A stretch of DNA of 48,291 nt from Profundicola sp048268105 (GTDB lineage: Bacteria; Bacteroidota; Bacteroidia; Flavobacteriales; Weeksellaceae): the NCBI GenBank assembly GCA_048268105.1, contig JBLWWH010000020.1, positions 1 to 48,291 of the forward strand. Reading direction: 5' to 3'. The first letter of the stretch is position 1. Every line of letters starts with the position of its first letter. The translations under genes were made by a program, and so were the position numbers. The notes under the pieces were generated by a model. That model saw nothing but the letters and a program-made list of their open reading frames with translations, was not told the DNA's origin and did not search any database. Positions 1 through 8,028 of the stretch are shown one piece after another.

Positions 1-12
1 TAGCACTTGGCT

Positions 13-40
13 AATCATTGGGGGCTAGCCCCCAATGATT
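13..40. terminator. Perfect 28-bp palindrome, probable terminator
   Basis: Twelve-base arms (13-24 and 29-40) pair perfectly around a CTAG centre, with a GGGGG/CCCCC core. The T content after the hairpin is modest. It probably ends a gene that lies before the window. A protein-binding palindrome is the alternative, because the symmetry runs through the loop. Confidence 0.5.
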
Positions 41-120
41 TAATTTGAGTTGCACTTATTTGTTGAACTTAGAAATTAATTTATTGAAATATTCTATTCA
101 AATAACTCGATCTACCAAAT

Positions 121-1107
121 ATGAAAACAATAGAAGAAATAAAAAAATCTAATCATATATACGATTTGCTCCGTATTTTGAAAGATTCCGACAAGCTCGA
201 AGATATTAAGGCCATGCAAGAAATATGGGAGGAGTGTGGTTTTTGGGCGAACTCAAAGGAGGAGGAGAATAAGTTTGTAGCTCCCTTTCAAGAAAATAGA
301 CGAAGTTTTGTTTTAACAGCTCCTGATGCATGGGAAAAAGGTAAGTTTCCTCCGCCGGGTGATTATTCTTTTGCATTAGTCATTAAAAATGGTACAGGTA
401 TCAGAGAATCTTATATTGAAACCACGGTGTTTTATTTTTACAATGAAAACTACTTCTCGTTAGCAAAATATCATAAAGGTTATTTATTCACATGTTTAGA
501 AGAAAAAAAGAATTTGTGTTTATATAACTATTCTATTATTAAGGATAAGGATTCTCCCTACTATAAAAAGTCCATGCGGATGCAAAAGAGAGAACGAGAG
601 GTAAAGCAAGAATGTGTAAAATTTATTCCCGAATTGGCACATTACCTATGGCCGGATGAGCTCGATATTTCAGGTAGTTGGGAGGAAGAAAAACTTTCAC
701 ATCCTAACTTCTTTAAGAAAACATTTGAAATGTTAAGCAGTGGGTTTTACTCCTATGTAGATCGATGGACTTTTCTTTTTACTCCGCTTATGTGGAAGAA
801 TAAGGAGGCTCAAATCTCAAAGGAAATCACCTACCAAGACATCGATTATAATCATCAATACCACTATGGCATTACTAAAAAAAGAGAATTTAGCAAAGAA
901 ATCGGTATCTGGCTAAAGCAGGAAGAAAATTACATTAATTTCGAAGTCAAATTCAGAGATGGGGAAACTTCTTTCTCCGATTTTAAGGGTAAACTTTATC
1001 CTGATTATATCGAGTTTTCAATTCCGTTTTATTTAAAATCCCCAGAGGAAAAAGAACATTTAATTAAGCATTTTGATCAATTTGGACTCCGTATTATAAA
1101 CTTATAA
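121..1107 (+). CDS. Uncharacterised 328-residue protein
   Basis: I do not recognise a family. The protein is soluble, with no signal peptide or membrane segment, rich in Lys, Glu and aromatic residues. It starts with a helical stretch (about residues 1-50), followed by an aromatic-rich, strand-like body. There is no Cys/His metal cluster and no nucleotide-binding loop. It stands alone: a palindrome precedes it and about 190 bases of AT-rich DNA separate it from the next gene on the same strand. The ATG at 121 is the first start in an open frame with ordinary codon use, so I take it as a real gene of unknown role. Confidence 0.75.
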   Translation: MKTIEEIKKSNHIYDLLRILKDSDKLEDIKAMQEIWEECGFWANSKEEENKFVAPFQENRRSFVLTAPDAWEKGKFPPPGDYSFALVIKNGTGIRESYIETTVFYFYNENYFSLAKYHKGYLFTCLEEKKNLCLYNYSIIKDKDSPYYKKSMRMQKREREVKQECVKFIPELAHYLWPDELDISGSWEEEKLSHPNFFKKTFEMLSSGFYSYVDRWTFLFTPLMWKNKEAQISKEITYQDIDYNHQYHYGITKKREFSKEIGIWLKQEENYINFEVKFRDGETSFSDFKGKLYPDYIEFSIPFYLKSPEEKEHLIKHFDQFGLRIINL

Positions 1108-1297
1108 AATATAACAAAAAAGATTAATTATCGTTTAAATTAAAGAAGACAAAATTCGTTTACTATCCATTTAGCTTTCGGCCTTTGCATATTAATATCT
1201 CATTCTAATTTATTAAATTTATTATATGTGTAAGTGAATTGCTTATAAATTGAATTGTGCAACTTATTAAAACAATAAGCGTTTTAAAATAAACATT

Positions 1298-1924
1298 ATG
1301 AAAAATATACTCTTTACTCTGTTTTTAGCTTTCGCTGTTTCTGTTGTCAACGCAACTGAAAAAGAAATTATTGCTGAAGTCATTATAGAAAATTTAACGG
1401 ATAGGGAATTTACTTCAGGTGAATTGACCATCATCAATTTAAATAAAACAATTGAAGTTACTAAAGCTGAAAATTTCAATATTCGTTTACCAGAAAAAGG
1501 TAAATACAAATTCGGTTTTACGACGGATGATTTTATGGCTTTTATTTATTACCCAGCGAGAATTAATAAACGTAAAAACACCATTACCGTAAGACTTGTA
1601 GAAAAAAATGCTTTAAAGAATGGAGCTACGAATTCTATCCCAATGAATCTAGAAACGAATTTAACTGTTGAACAAATAGAAGTACAGATAGCAGAAGGAA
1701 ATGTAAATTTTATAATGAATGGAATTGATAATTCAATTCCCGAAGAATATATTAAGTTTAAAGAAAAATATGGAATTGGGCTTGTGATAGAAAATTGTGC
1801 TATTGATCCTCTGTCATTCAAAAGAGCAAATGAGAATAACCAGATGATATTTGACTTTTTAAACAATACATACGGTTTTGATTGGTTAAATGAACTAGAA
1901 ACAAAGCCATTGGGCATAAAATAA
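1298..1924 (+). CDS. Secreted protein, FEKKY-like C-terminal region
   Basis: The first 19 or so residues form a typical signal peptide (Lys-Asn start, hydrophobic stretch, VNA cleavage-like site), so the product is probably periplasmic or surface exposed. Residues 20-100 look like a beta-sandwich. The C-terminal part (about 150-208) has KFKEKYGIG, a Cys in IENCAID, and an ending with YGFDW and KPLGIK. I recall this combination from small Bacteroidota proteins annotated as FEKKY-domain proteins, whose function is unknown. That family assignment is from memory and not tested. The gene ends just before a strong shared terminator facing ribBA. Confidence 0.7.
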   Translation: MKNILFTLFLAFAVSVVNATEKEIIAEVIIENLTDREFTSGELTIINLNKTIEVTKAENFNIRLPEKGKYKFGFTTDDFMAFIYYPARINKRKNTITVRLVEKNALKNGATNSIPMNLETNLTVEQIEVQIAEGNVNFIMNGIDNSIPEEYIKFKEKYGIGLVIENCAIDPLSFKRANENNQMIFDFLNNTYGFDWLNELETKPLGIK

Positions 1925-2000
1925 AACATTTAAAACCACTTGATTGGTTTATGTCTCATTTCTTCCTTACAGTTCGATTGATAGAGTTAGAGCAAAATCT

Positions 2001-2036
2001 AAAAAGCCGTTTTAGTCTAAACTAAAACGGCTTTGA
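2001..2036. terminator. Bidirectional terminator between secreted protein gene and ribBA
   Basis: A 14-bp perfect stem (2003-2016 with 2021-2034) around a four-base loop, with A-rich 5' and T-rich 3' flanks. It lies between two convergent genes and can stop transcription from both sides. Confidence 0.8.
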
Positions 2037-2057
2037 TATTATTAAATCTTAGCTATA

Positions 2058-3179
2058 TTATATTTTAATATAATCCACAATCTCTAAATCATAACCACTC
2101 AACGAACGTTTCTTATTTGGAGATTGGGTAATCAATTTAATATTGGTAATCCCTAAATCTTTTATGATTTGAGCTCCCGTACCATAATCTAAAGAATCTG
2201 GTTTTAATAAAGGTGTTTCTTCATCTCCGGATTGATAATCTTTAAAGTGATTTACCTTCGCCTGGATTAAGTCAGAGCTTACAATGTTGTTAATAAAAAC
2301 AATAGCACCTTTTCCTTCTTCATCTATGATTTCAGTAATACGCTTCAATAAAGGAGTCTCTCCAAATTGAAGTGATGAGAATAAATCGTAATATGAGTTC
2401 GTAGACTTAACTCGTACAAGAACAGCTTCATCTGCGTTCCATTCTCCTTTAACCAAAGCAAAGTGAATCTGCTCATTGGTCTTTTGCCTAAAGGTAATTA
2501 ATTGATAATCTCCAAAATATGTCTTAATTGGGAATTCCTCAATGCGCTCAATCAAAGATTCATGTTGCAAACGATAAGCAATTAAATCTTGAATAGTAAT
2601 CAATTTTAAATCAAACTTATCTGCAATTTCTCTCAATTGAGGAAGTCTGGCCATCGTGCCATCCTCGTTCATGATCTCTACAATCACGCCGCCTGGTTTC
2701 AGACCTGCTAAGACTGTTAAATCCACTGCAGCCTCGGTATGACCTGGTCGGCGTAAAACTCCACCTTTTTTGGCTCTCAGTGGGAATATATGCCCCGGAC
2801 GACCTAATTGACCTGGTGTTGTATTAGGATCCATTAAGGCTTGTACTGTTTTGGCTCTATCTGAAGCGGAAATTCCGGTGGTTACTCCATGACCTAATAA
2901 ATCCACCGAAACCGTAAAGGCAGTTTCTTTGGGATCGGTGTTTTTTCCCACCATCGGGTGTAGTTCTAATTCCTCACATCTTTCTTCTGGGAGAGGAGTA
3001 CAATGCAATCCACGACCGTGGATAGACATAAAGTTGATAATCTCTGGTGTTATTAATTCTGCAGAAACCACAAAATCGCCTTCATTTTCTCTGTCCTCAT
3101 CATCCACGACTATGACCATTTTTCCTTTCTTAATTTCTTCAATAGCCTCGGTAATGCTATCTAATTTAATATCATTCAT
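2058..3179 (-). CDS. ribBA: RibBA-type protein: DHBP synthase with degenerate GTP cyclohydrolase II domain
   Basis: The N-terminal half (about residues 1-205) is 3,4-dihydroxy-2-butanone 4-phosphate synthase, which turns ribulose 5-phosphate into the four-carbon precursor of riboflavin. It keeps the acidic DDEDRENEGD loop, TGISASDRA, RPGHIFPLRA and the HTEAAVDL block. The C-terminal half follows the GTP cyclohydrolase II fold but has lost its catalytic signature. The three zinc Cys of the SECLTGD...CDC block are absent (the region reads STNSYYD...LQFGE), and the RQEGRGIGL loop reads INNIVSSDL. GTP opening therefore probably needs another enzyme. I chose the ATG at 3179 because family members begin with a DIKL-like segment and it sits seven bases after the upstream stop. 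An in-frame ATG at 3203 would overlap that gene by 17 bases. Confidence 0.92.
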   Translation of the reverse strand: MNDIKLDSITEAIEEIKKGKMVIVVDDEDRENEGDFVVSAELITPEIINFMSIHGRGLHCTPLPEERCEELELHPMVGKNTDPKETAFTVSVDLLGHGVTTGISASDRAKTVQALMDPNTTPGQLGRPGHIFPLRAKKGGVLRRPGHTEAAVDLTVLAGLKPGGVIVEIMNEDGTMARLPQLREIADKFDLKLITIQDLIAYRLQHESLIERIEEFPIKTYFGDYQLITFRQKTNEQIHFALVKGEWNADEAVLVRVKSTNSYYDLFSSLQFGETPLLKRITEIIDEEGKGAIVFINNIVSSDLIQAKVNHFKDYQSGDEETPLLKPDSLDYGTGAQIIKDLGITNIKLITQSPNKKRSLSGYDLEIVDYIKI

Positions 3180-3186
3180 GATCAAA

Positions 3187-4647
3187 TTATTGGTATCTGG
3201 CATGTTCTTTTTTCTTGGTTCCAAAGATAGCAAAAAGCTTTCGGAATGGTTTGATATATGACTCAATATCGAAAATATCTGAATCCGTCATTGCTTTATA
3301 CGTAAAATACAATCCCATTGGGAAGAATACGATGACGGGTGACCAAGATGCCCAATACGGGTCTAGTTCTCCGTTTTTAGCTAAATTCTCTGTGTACATA
3401 TACACTAAGTAGAATAAGATGAATATAATAATCGCTACTACCACAGGCATTCCCACACCACCTTTTCGAATAATTGCACCCAATGGAGCACCGATTAAAA
3501 AGAAGGCGATACACATTAACGCATTGGAATAGTTTCGCACCAAAACCAAAACATGTCGAGCATTGTTTTTGTTTCTGCCTGAAATCTCTGTCTTAGTAGC
3601 ATTGTAAAAAGTTTTATCTCTTTCCACTTCTGCAATTGCAGATTTATAGATGCTAATTCTATCTTCCTCTTTCACTTCTTCTAGATTGGGCAGAGGAATA
3701 GCTTCTGTTTGATGTTGACTCACCGAATCTAGCATATAATATCTAGGAAGGAGTGTTTGATATCTCTCATCGAACATCTTTACATAACTGATCGAATCAT
3801 TCATTCTCAAGGTGTCAATCCTGTTCACTAAATCCTTTGAATTCATGAATTTATAATGATCAGTGACCTTTTCATCCTCGATGGCTTTTTCTACCAAAGC
3901 AGACACATCAATGTACTGCACCATGGTATCGAATTTAATCTGCCTGAAGGCTTGTCTTTTTAAATCTTCTCGAGATTTATTATGAATTTCATCTTCATAA
4001 AAAAAACCCTCAAAAAGAGAAAGCCTCAAGAATCGTTGATCTTCTGCTGGCTCAAAAATTCCTCTGCTGGCAACAATAGTTTGTTGATTTTCAAATGCAT
4101 TTACATCTTTATGAATGAAAACATCTTCTACAAATTGACCGTCTTCTCCGGACTTGTCACCAACTTTCATAGAAAAACCAGGAATTCCCATAACGAAAAC
4201 TCCTGGTTCAAAATTCACTGCAGGTTTTGTCCTTGCAATGTTAATTAACATATTTCTTGCTTTTTGCTGCGATTGAGGTACTACATAATCAGAGAAAAAA
4301 TATAATCCCACTGATAGCATAGAAACCATTATAAACAAAGGCAGCATAATTCTACCTAAGGAAATCCCGGTTGACTTCATAGCAGCAAGCTCATAGCGCT
4401 CTCCAAATCCACCAAAAGTCATAATGGCAGCTAATAAGATGGTTAACGGCATTACCAATTGAACCACCGATAGTCCTAGATAGAATAGAAGCTCGAAGAT
4501 GGTAAGCATATCCAACCCTTTTCCGGCAAACTTTTCCATTTCTTGCCAAGCAAATTGTACCATAAAAATAAAGAACAGTACGCTGAATATAAATATGAAT
4601 GGACCAAAATAGGTTTTGATCGTGTACCAATCAAGCTTCTTAAGCAT
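3187..4647 (-). CDS. LptF/LptG family permease (YjgP/YjgQ)
   Basis: An inner-membrane permease of the lipopolysaccharide export ABC system, which with LptB pulls LPS from the inner membrane towards the periplasmic bridge. Three hydrophobic segments lie in residues 10-125 and three more in about 370-460, flanking a large periplasmic region, as in the family. The GERYELAAMKSTGIS stretch is the cytoplasmic coupling loop typical of these permeases. At 486 residues it is longer than enterobacterial LptF/G (about 360), the extra length lying in the periplasmic domain, as is usual in Bacteroidota. Which of LptF or LptG it represents cannot be decided here. It lies eight bases after the LolA-like gene and abuts ribBA. 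Confidence 0.9.
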   Translation of the reverse strand: MLKKLDWYTIKTYFGPFIFIFSVLFFIFMVQFAWQEMEKFAGKGLDMLTIFELLFYLGLSVVQLVMPLTILLAAIMTFGGFGERYELAAMKSTGISLGRIMLPLFIMVSMLSVGLYFFSDYVVPQSQQKARNMLINIARTKPAVNFEPGVFVMGIPGFSMKVGDKSGEDGQFVEDVFIHKDVNAFENQQTIVASRGIFEPAEDQRFLRLSLFEGFFYEDEIHNKSREDLKRQAFRQIKFDTMVQYIDVSALVEKAIEDEKVTDHYKFMNSKDLVNRIDTLRMNDSISYVKMFDERYQTLLPRYYMLDSVSQHQTEAIPLPNLEEVKEEDRISIYKSAIAEVERDKTFYNATKTEISGRNKNNARHVLVLVRNYSNALMCIAFFLIGAPLGAIIRKGGVGMPVVVAIIIFILFYLVYMYTENLAKNGELDPYWASWSPVIVFFPMGLYFTYKAMTDSDIFDIESYIKPFRKLFAIFGTKKKEHARYQ

Positions 4648-4655
4648 ATAGATTA

Positions 4656-5300
4656 TTAGATTTCTGAGATATAAAAGTCTTTATAGAAAGCTTTGTTAAA
4701 ACTCAATAATGATTTAGGAACAATAATGTTATTTAACTGCTTATCAACTGTAATCGTTGTAGTCGTATTATTGGTGTTGGTTTCCACCAATTGAACCAAC
4801 TCGTTGTTGGATTTATCAATACCTACTAGAATATGTTTAATGTTAGTTTTGTCGGTTGGAACTAACTTAACAAAAGTTAGATTTCTTCCATTGACTTTTC
4901 TTGTTTGATCCATAGAAAGCGTATAACCTTTTTTATACATATCCAATACTCGGGTAGGAGTAAACAACTCATCGCTATTTGCCTCTGGAGAAGTTACTGT
5001 TATTTCTTGTTGATCAGTAGCAATGGTATATAATTTTTTACCATCATAAATCTGCTTAATGTCCATTTTAGGAACCGTTAAGTTGTATTGGTTTCCTTTA
5101 ATGTAAACCTCGCCATTATAAGAATCTTTGGTTTTAGCTTGTGTGTTTTCTAAGATACTGCTAAACTTAAGATACATACTAGATTTAGTTTGATAATTCG
5201 CTGAAACTTTATCTAAAAGGCTTTTAGCTTCTGAGCTATTTTGTGCAAATATTGGTGTAATTAGCAATACTGCGAAAAGTGTATAAATTAATTTTTTCAT
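4656..5300 (-). CDS. LolA-like outer-membrane lipoprotein carrier protein
   Basis: A signal peptide (residues 1-19, ending IFAQ) directs it to the periplasm. The rest fits the LolA/LolB incomplete beta-barrel: LDKVSANYQTKSSMYLKF near the N-terminus, then alternating strands with YNGEVYIKGNQY, DGKKLYTI and a VTSPE turn. LolA-type proteins shuttle lipoproteins from the LolCDE exporter to the outer membrane. It lies between ftsK (15-base gap) and the LptF/G permease (8-base gap), so it is very likely co-transcribed with them, which fits an envelope-biogenesis operon. The length, 214 residues, is normal. Confidence 0.87.
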   Translation of the reverse strand: MKKLIYTLFAVLLITPIFAQNSSEAKSLLDKVSANYQTKSSMYLKFSSILENTQAKTKDSYNGEVYIKGNQYNLTVPKMDIKQIYDGKKLYTIATDQQEITVTSPEANSDELFTPTRVLDMYKKGYTLSMDQTRKVNGRNLTFVKLVPTDKTNIKHILVGIDKSNNELVQLVETNTNNTTTTITVDKQLNNIIVPKSLLSFNKAFYKDFYISEI

Positions 5301-5315
5301 GATTTTAGATTTAAC

Positions 5316-7814
5316 CTATGCCTCATTATTCAATATTTGTTCCAAACTCACTTCATCCTTTACTAGTACGTCACGCGCCTTGCTTCCTTCAAAGTTTCCT
5401 ACGATTCCGTTAGCCTCTAATTGATCGATAATTCTACCTGCGCGATTGTAGCCAATTTTTAATTTTCTCTGTAGAAGTGAAGCCGAACCAGATTGTGTTG
5501 CTACCACAATTTTTGCAGCATCATTAAACAATGAATCCCTATCGTTGGGATCTATATCTAATGGATCGCCACTTCCACCATCTTCCCCTTCATATTCTGG
5601 TAGCATATAAGCATCTGGATAACCTTTTTGGCTTCCTATATAGTCTGCAACATCATCTACTTCTGGCGTATCAACAAAGGCACATTGTATACGTATTAAT
5701 TCATTTCCAGTGGTATAAAGCATATCACCCTTACCAATCAACTGATCTGCTCCGCCTGAGTCTAAAATGGTTCTAGAATCTACTTTAGAAGTTACTCTAA
5801 ACGCAACTCTCGCCGGGAAGTTGGCTTTAATAATTCCTGTAATTACGTTCACCGATGGACGCTGCGTAGCAATAATCAAATGAATTCCTACCGCACGTGC
5901 TAATTGAGCTAAACGAGCGATCGGTTGTTCAACTTCTTTACCTGCGGTCATGATTAAATCAGCAAACTCATCTACCACCAAAACGATATAAGGCATAAAT
6001 CTATGTCCGCTTTCTGGACTTAATTTTCTTGCCTTAAACTTCTCATTATATTCTTTGATATTACGAACGTACGCATCCTTTAGCAAATCATAACGATCGT
6101 CCATTTCAATACAAAGAGAATTCAGGGTGTTGATTACCTTCTGGTTGTCTGTAATGATAGCATCCTCTGAATCAGGTAGTTTTGCTAAAAAATGTCTTTC
6201 AATCTTGTTGTAAAGAGCTAACTCTACTTTCTTTGGATCGACCATCACAAACTTTAACTCTGCTGGATGTTTCTTATATAATAAAGAAGTAATGATAGCA
6301 TTCAATCCAACAGATTTACCTTGTCCTGTAGCACCTGCCATCAGCATGTGAGGCATTTTTGCTAAGTCAACCACCAAGGTTTCATTAGAAATGGTTTTAC
6401 CAAAAGCAATTGGTAATTCCATTTTAGAAGTCTGGAATTTTTGCGAAGAAATCACCGAGCGCATACTCACCATAGTAGGATTTGAATTCGGAACCTCAAT
6501 TCCAATGGTACCTTTACCAGGAATAGGAGCAATAATTCTAATGCCTAATGCGCTCAAACTTAAAGCAATATCATCTTCTAGATTTTTAATCTTAGAAATT
6601 CTAACACCCGCTTCGGGCACAATCTCATATAAAGTAACTGTTGGTCCAATGGTCGCTTTAATAGAATCGATGTTAATACCATAATTACCTAAGGTATCAA
6701 CAATTTTATCTTTATTAGATTCTAGCTCTACTTGATCAATTGAAACATCATTTCCTCCTTCGTATTCTCTCAACAAATCTAGGGTAGGAAACTTATATTT
6801 CGATAATTCCAAGGTTGGATCAAACTCCCCAAATTTTTCTACCAATTGATTGCTAACACTACCATCAGTAACGGCCTCTTCCTTTGTGGTTTCAACCGTT
6901 AAAGCAACGTCACCTTCTTTATGAGGCTCAATAATAATTTCTTTAATTTCAGGCTCAAAAACAACTTCCTGTTTCTTTTCTTCCTTAGGCTGTGGCTTAG
7001 ATGTAGGTTCAGCTTTTGGTTTTTCTGTTTTCTGAGAACTCGCAGATACTTTAAATGGTTCTAACTCATCATCAGCTGTAGTCGTGTCAAAAGACTTCTT
7101 GGGACTTGGTGTTGGTAAAGGCGTTTCTGCCGCCACTTCTTCTTGTGGTTCTTCTTGTATGAACTCTTTTTTATTTAATTCTTTTTCCTCTTTAATCTTC
7201 TGTTTTTTAGCTTCTTTCTCCTCTCTACGTAAATCTTTGGCTAAACGATCTTCTTTTATTTTATTAGCAATCTTTTCTGGTGTAATTCTCCATTCCATTA
7301 CAGCAAATAACAAGAATGAGAAGACAAGTATTAGGATGATTCCTAAGAAATCTACCAAATCCATTAAATACATTTTTAATTCAAATCCCATGCGTCCTCC
7401 AAAGATTTGATGATTTGGAATAATAAAACTTAAGAATAAGGGTGACCAAATTAAAAAGAACAACATCGTTAAAGTTGTTCTTAATATAGGGAATTTATTA
7501 AGCTTAAAAATTATAAGTGCTCCGATTAAGATAAACCACAATGCTAAAAAAATAGAAATTGCACCTAATCCCTGATAAATAAAACTATCACCAAACCAAA
7601 CTCCTAATTTTCCAAAGATATTCTTTACTTCGAATGCTGGGTCGTTCCATGTATTGAGCTGACTTTGATCTTCTTTCCAATTCAAAAGATAGGAGATAAA
7701 TGAAAGCAACATGACGACACCCGTAAAGATTAAAATAATGCCCGAGACCATTCGTAGCATGGCCCAGTTTATTGTAAATTTAGGTTTTGATGTATCTTTA
7801 GTTTTCTTCGCCAT
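5316..7814 (-). CDS. ftsK: DNA translocase FtsK
   Basis: A septum-located DNA pump that moves chromosome termini during division and activates XerCD at dif. Four transmembrane helices lie in residues 20-175. A charged Pro/Glu/Lys-rich linker spans about 180-340. The RecA-like motor carries Walker A GATGQGKS (494-501) and Walker B VLVVDEFADL. A C-terminal winged-helix gamma domain (about 765-825) contains the GSASLLQRKLKIGYNRA recognition block that reads KOPS-type sequences. At 832 residues it has the short-linker form common in Bacteroidota. It is the first gene of a four-gene minus-strand operon with LolA, LptF/G and RibBA. Confidence 0.97.
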   Translation of the reverse strand: MAKKTKDTSKPKFTINWAMLRMVSGIILIFTGVVMLLSFISYLLNWKEDQSQLNTWNDPAFEVKNIFGKLGVWFGDSFIYQGLGAISIFLALWFILIGALIIFKLNKFPILRTTLTMLFFLIWSPLFLSFIIPNHQIFGGRMGFELKMYLMDLVDFLGIILILVFSFLLFAVMEWRITPEKIANKIKEDRLAKDLRREEKEAKKQKIKEEKELNKKEFIQEEPQEEVAAETPLPTPSPKKSFDTTTADDELEPFKVSASSQKTEKPKAEPTSKPQPKEEKKQEVVFEPEIKEIIIEPHKEGDVALTVETTKEEAVTDGSVSNQLVEKFGEFDPTLELSKYKFPTLDLLREYEGGNDVSIDQVELESNKDKIVDTLGNYGINIDSIKATIGPTVTLYEIVPEAGVRISKIKNLEDDIALSLSALGIRIIAPIPGKGTIGIEVPNSNPTMVSMRSVISSQKFQTSKMELPIAFGKTISNETLVVDLAKMPHMLMAGATGQGKSVGLNAIITSLLYKKHPAELKFVMVDPKKVELALYNKIERHFLAKLPDSEDAIITDNQKVINTLNSLCIEMDDRYDLLKDAYVRNIKEYNEKFKARKLSPESGHRFMPYIVLVVDEFADLIMTAGKEVEQPIARLAQLARAVGIHLIIATQRPSVNVITGIIKANFPARVAFRVTSKVDSRTILDSGGADQLIGKGDMLYTTGNELIRIQCAFVDTPEVDDVADYIGSQKGYPDAYMLPEYEGEDGGSGDPLDIDPNDRDSLFNDAAKIVVATQSGSASLLQRKLKIGYNRAGRIIDQLEANGIVGNFEGSKARDVLVKDEVSLEQILNNEA

Positions 7815-7833
7815 TAAAAAGTTTATATTCTTG

Positions 7834-7841
7834 CAAAAATA
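7834..7841 (-). promoter_or_regulatory. Bacteroidota-type -7 element for ftsK operon
   Basis: Minus-strand TATTTTTG matches the TAnnTTTG consensus, about 20 bases before the ftsK ATG. The -33 TTTG box is not clear. Transcription would start near 7828, giving a short leader. Confidence 0.45.
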
Positions 7842-8028
7842 AGAAATTTAAAGTGGTAGGTGAAAAAAGATTTGAAGTAATAATTATGGCATTTTTTAAT
7901 TTCACACAAGTTTTAAAACCAAATTATTATTTAATACATCTAATTCCTATCTTAAAAAGATATTTTCATCAAAATTATAGGATTTTAGTATTTTTTTAAA
8001 GATATTGCTTGCATAATTAAGATACACC

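Noticed and set aside
2929..3261. 110-codon plus-strand open frame
   Set aside because: It lies antisense to well-recognised ribBA coding sequence and has no family features.
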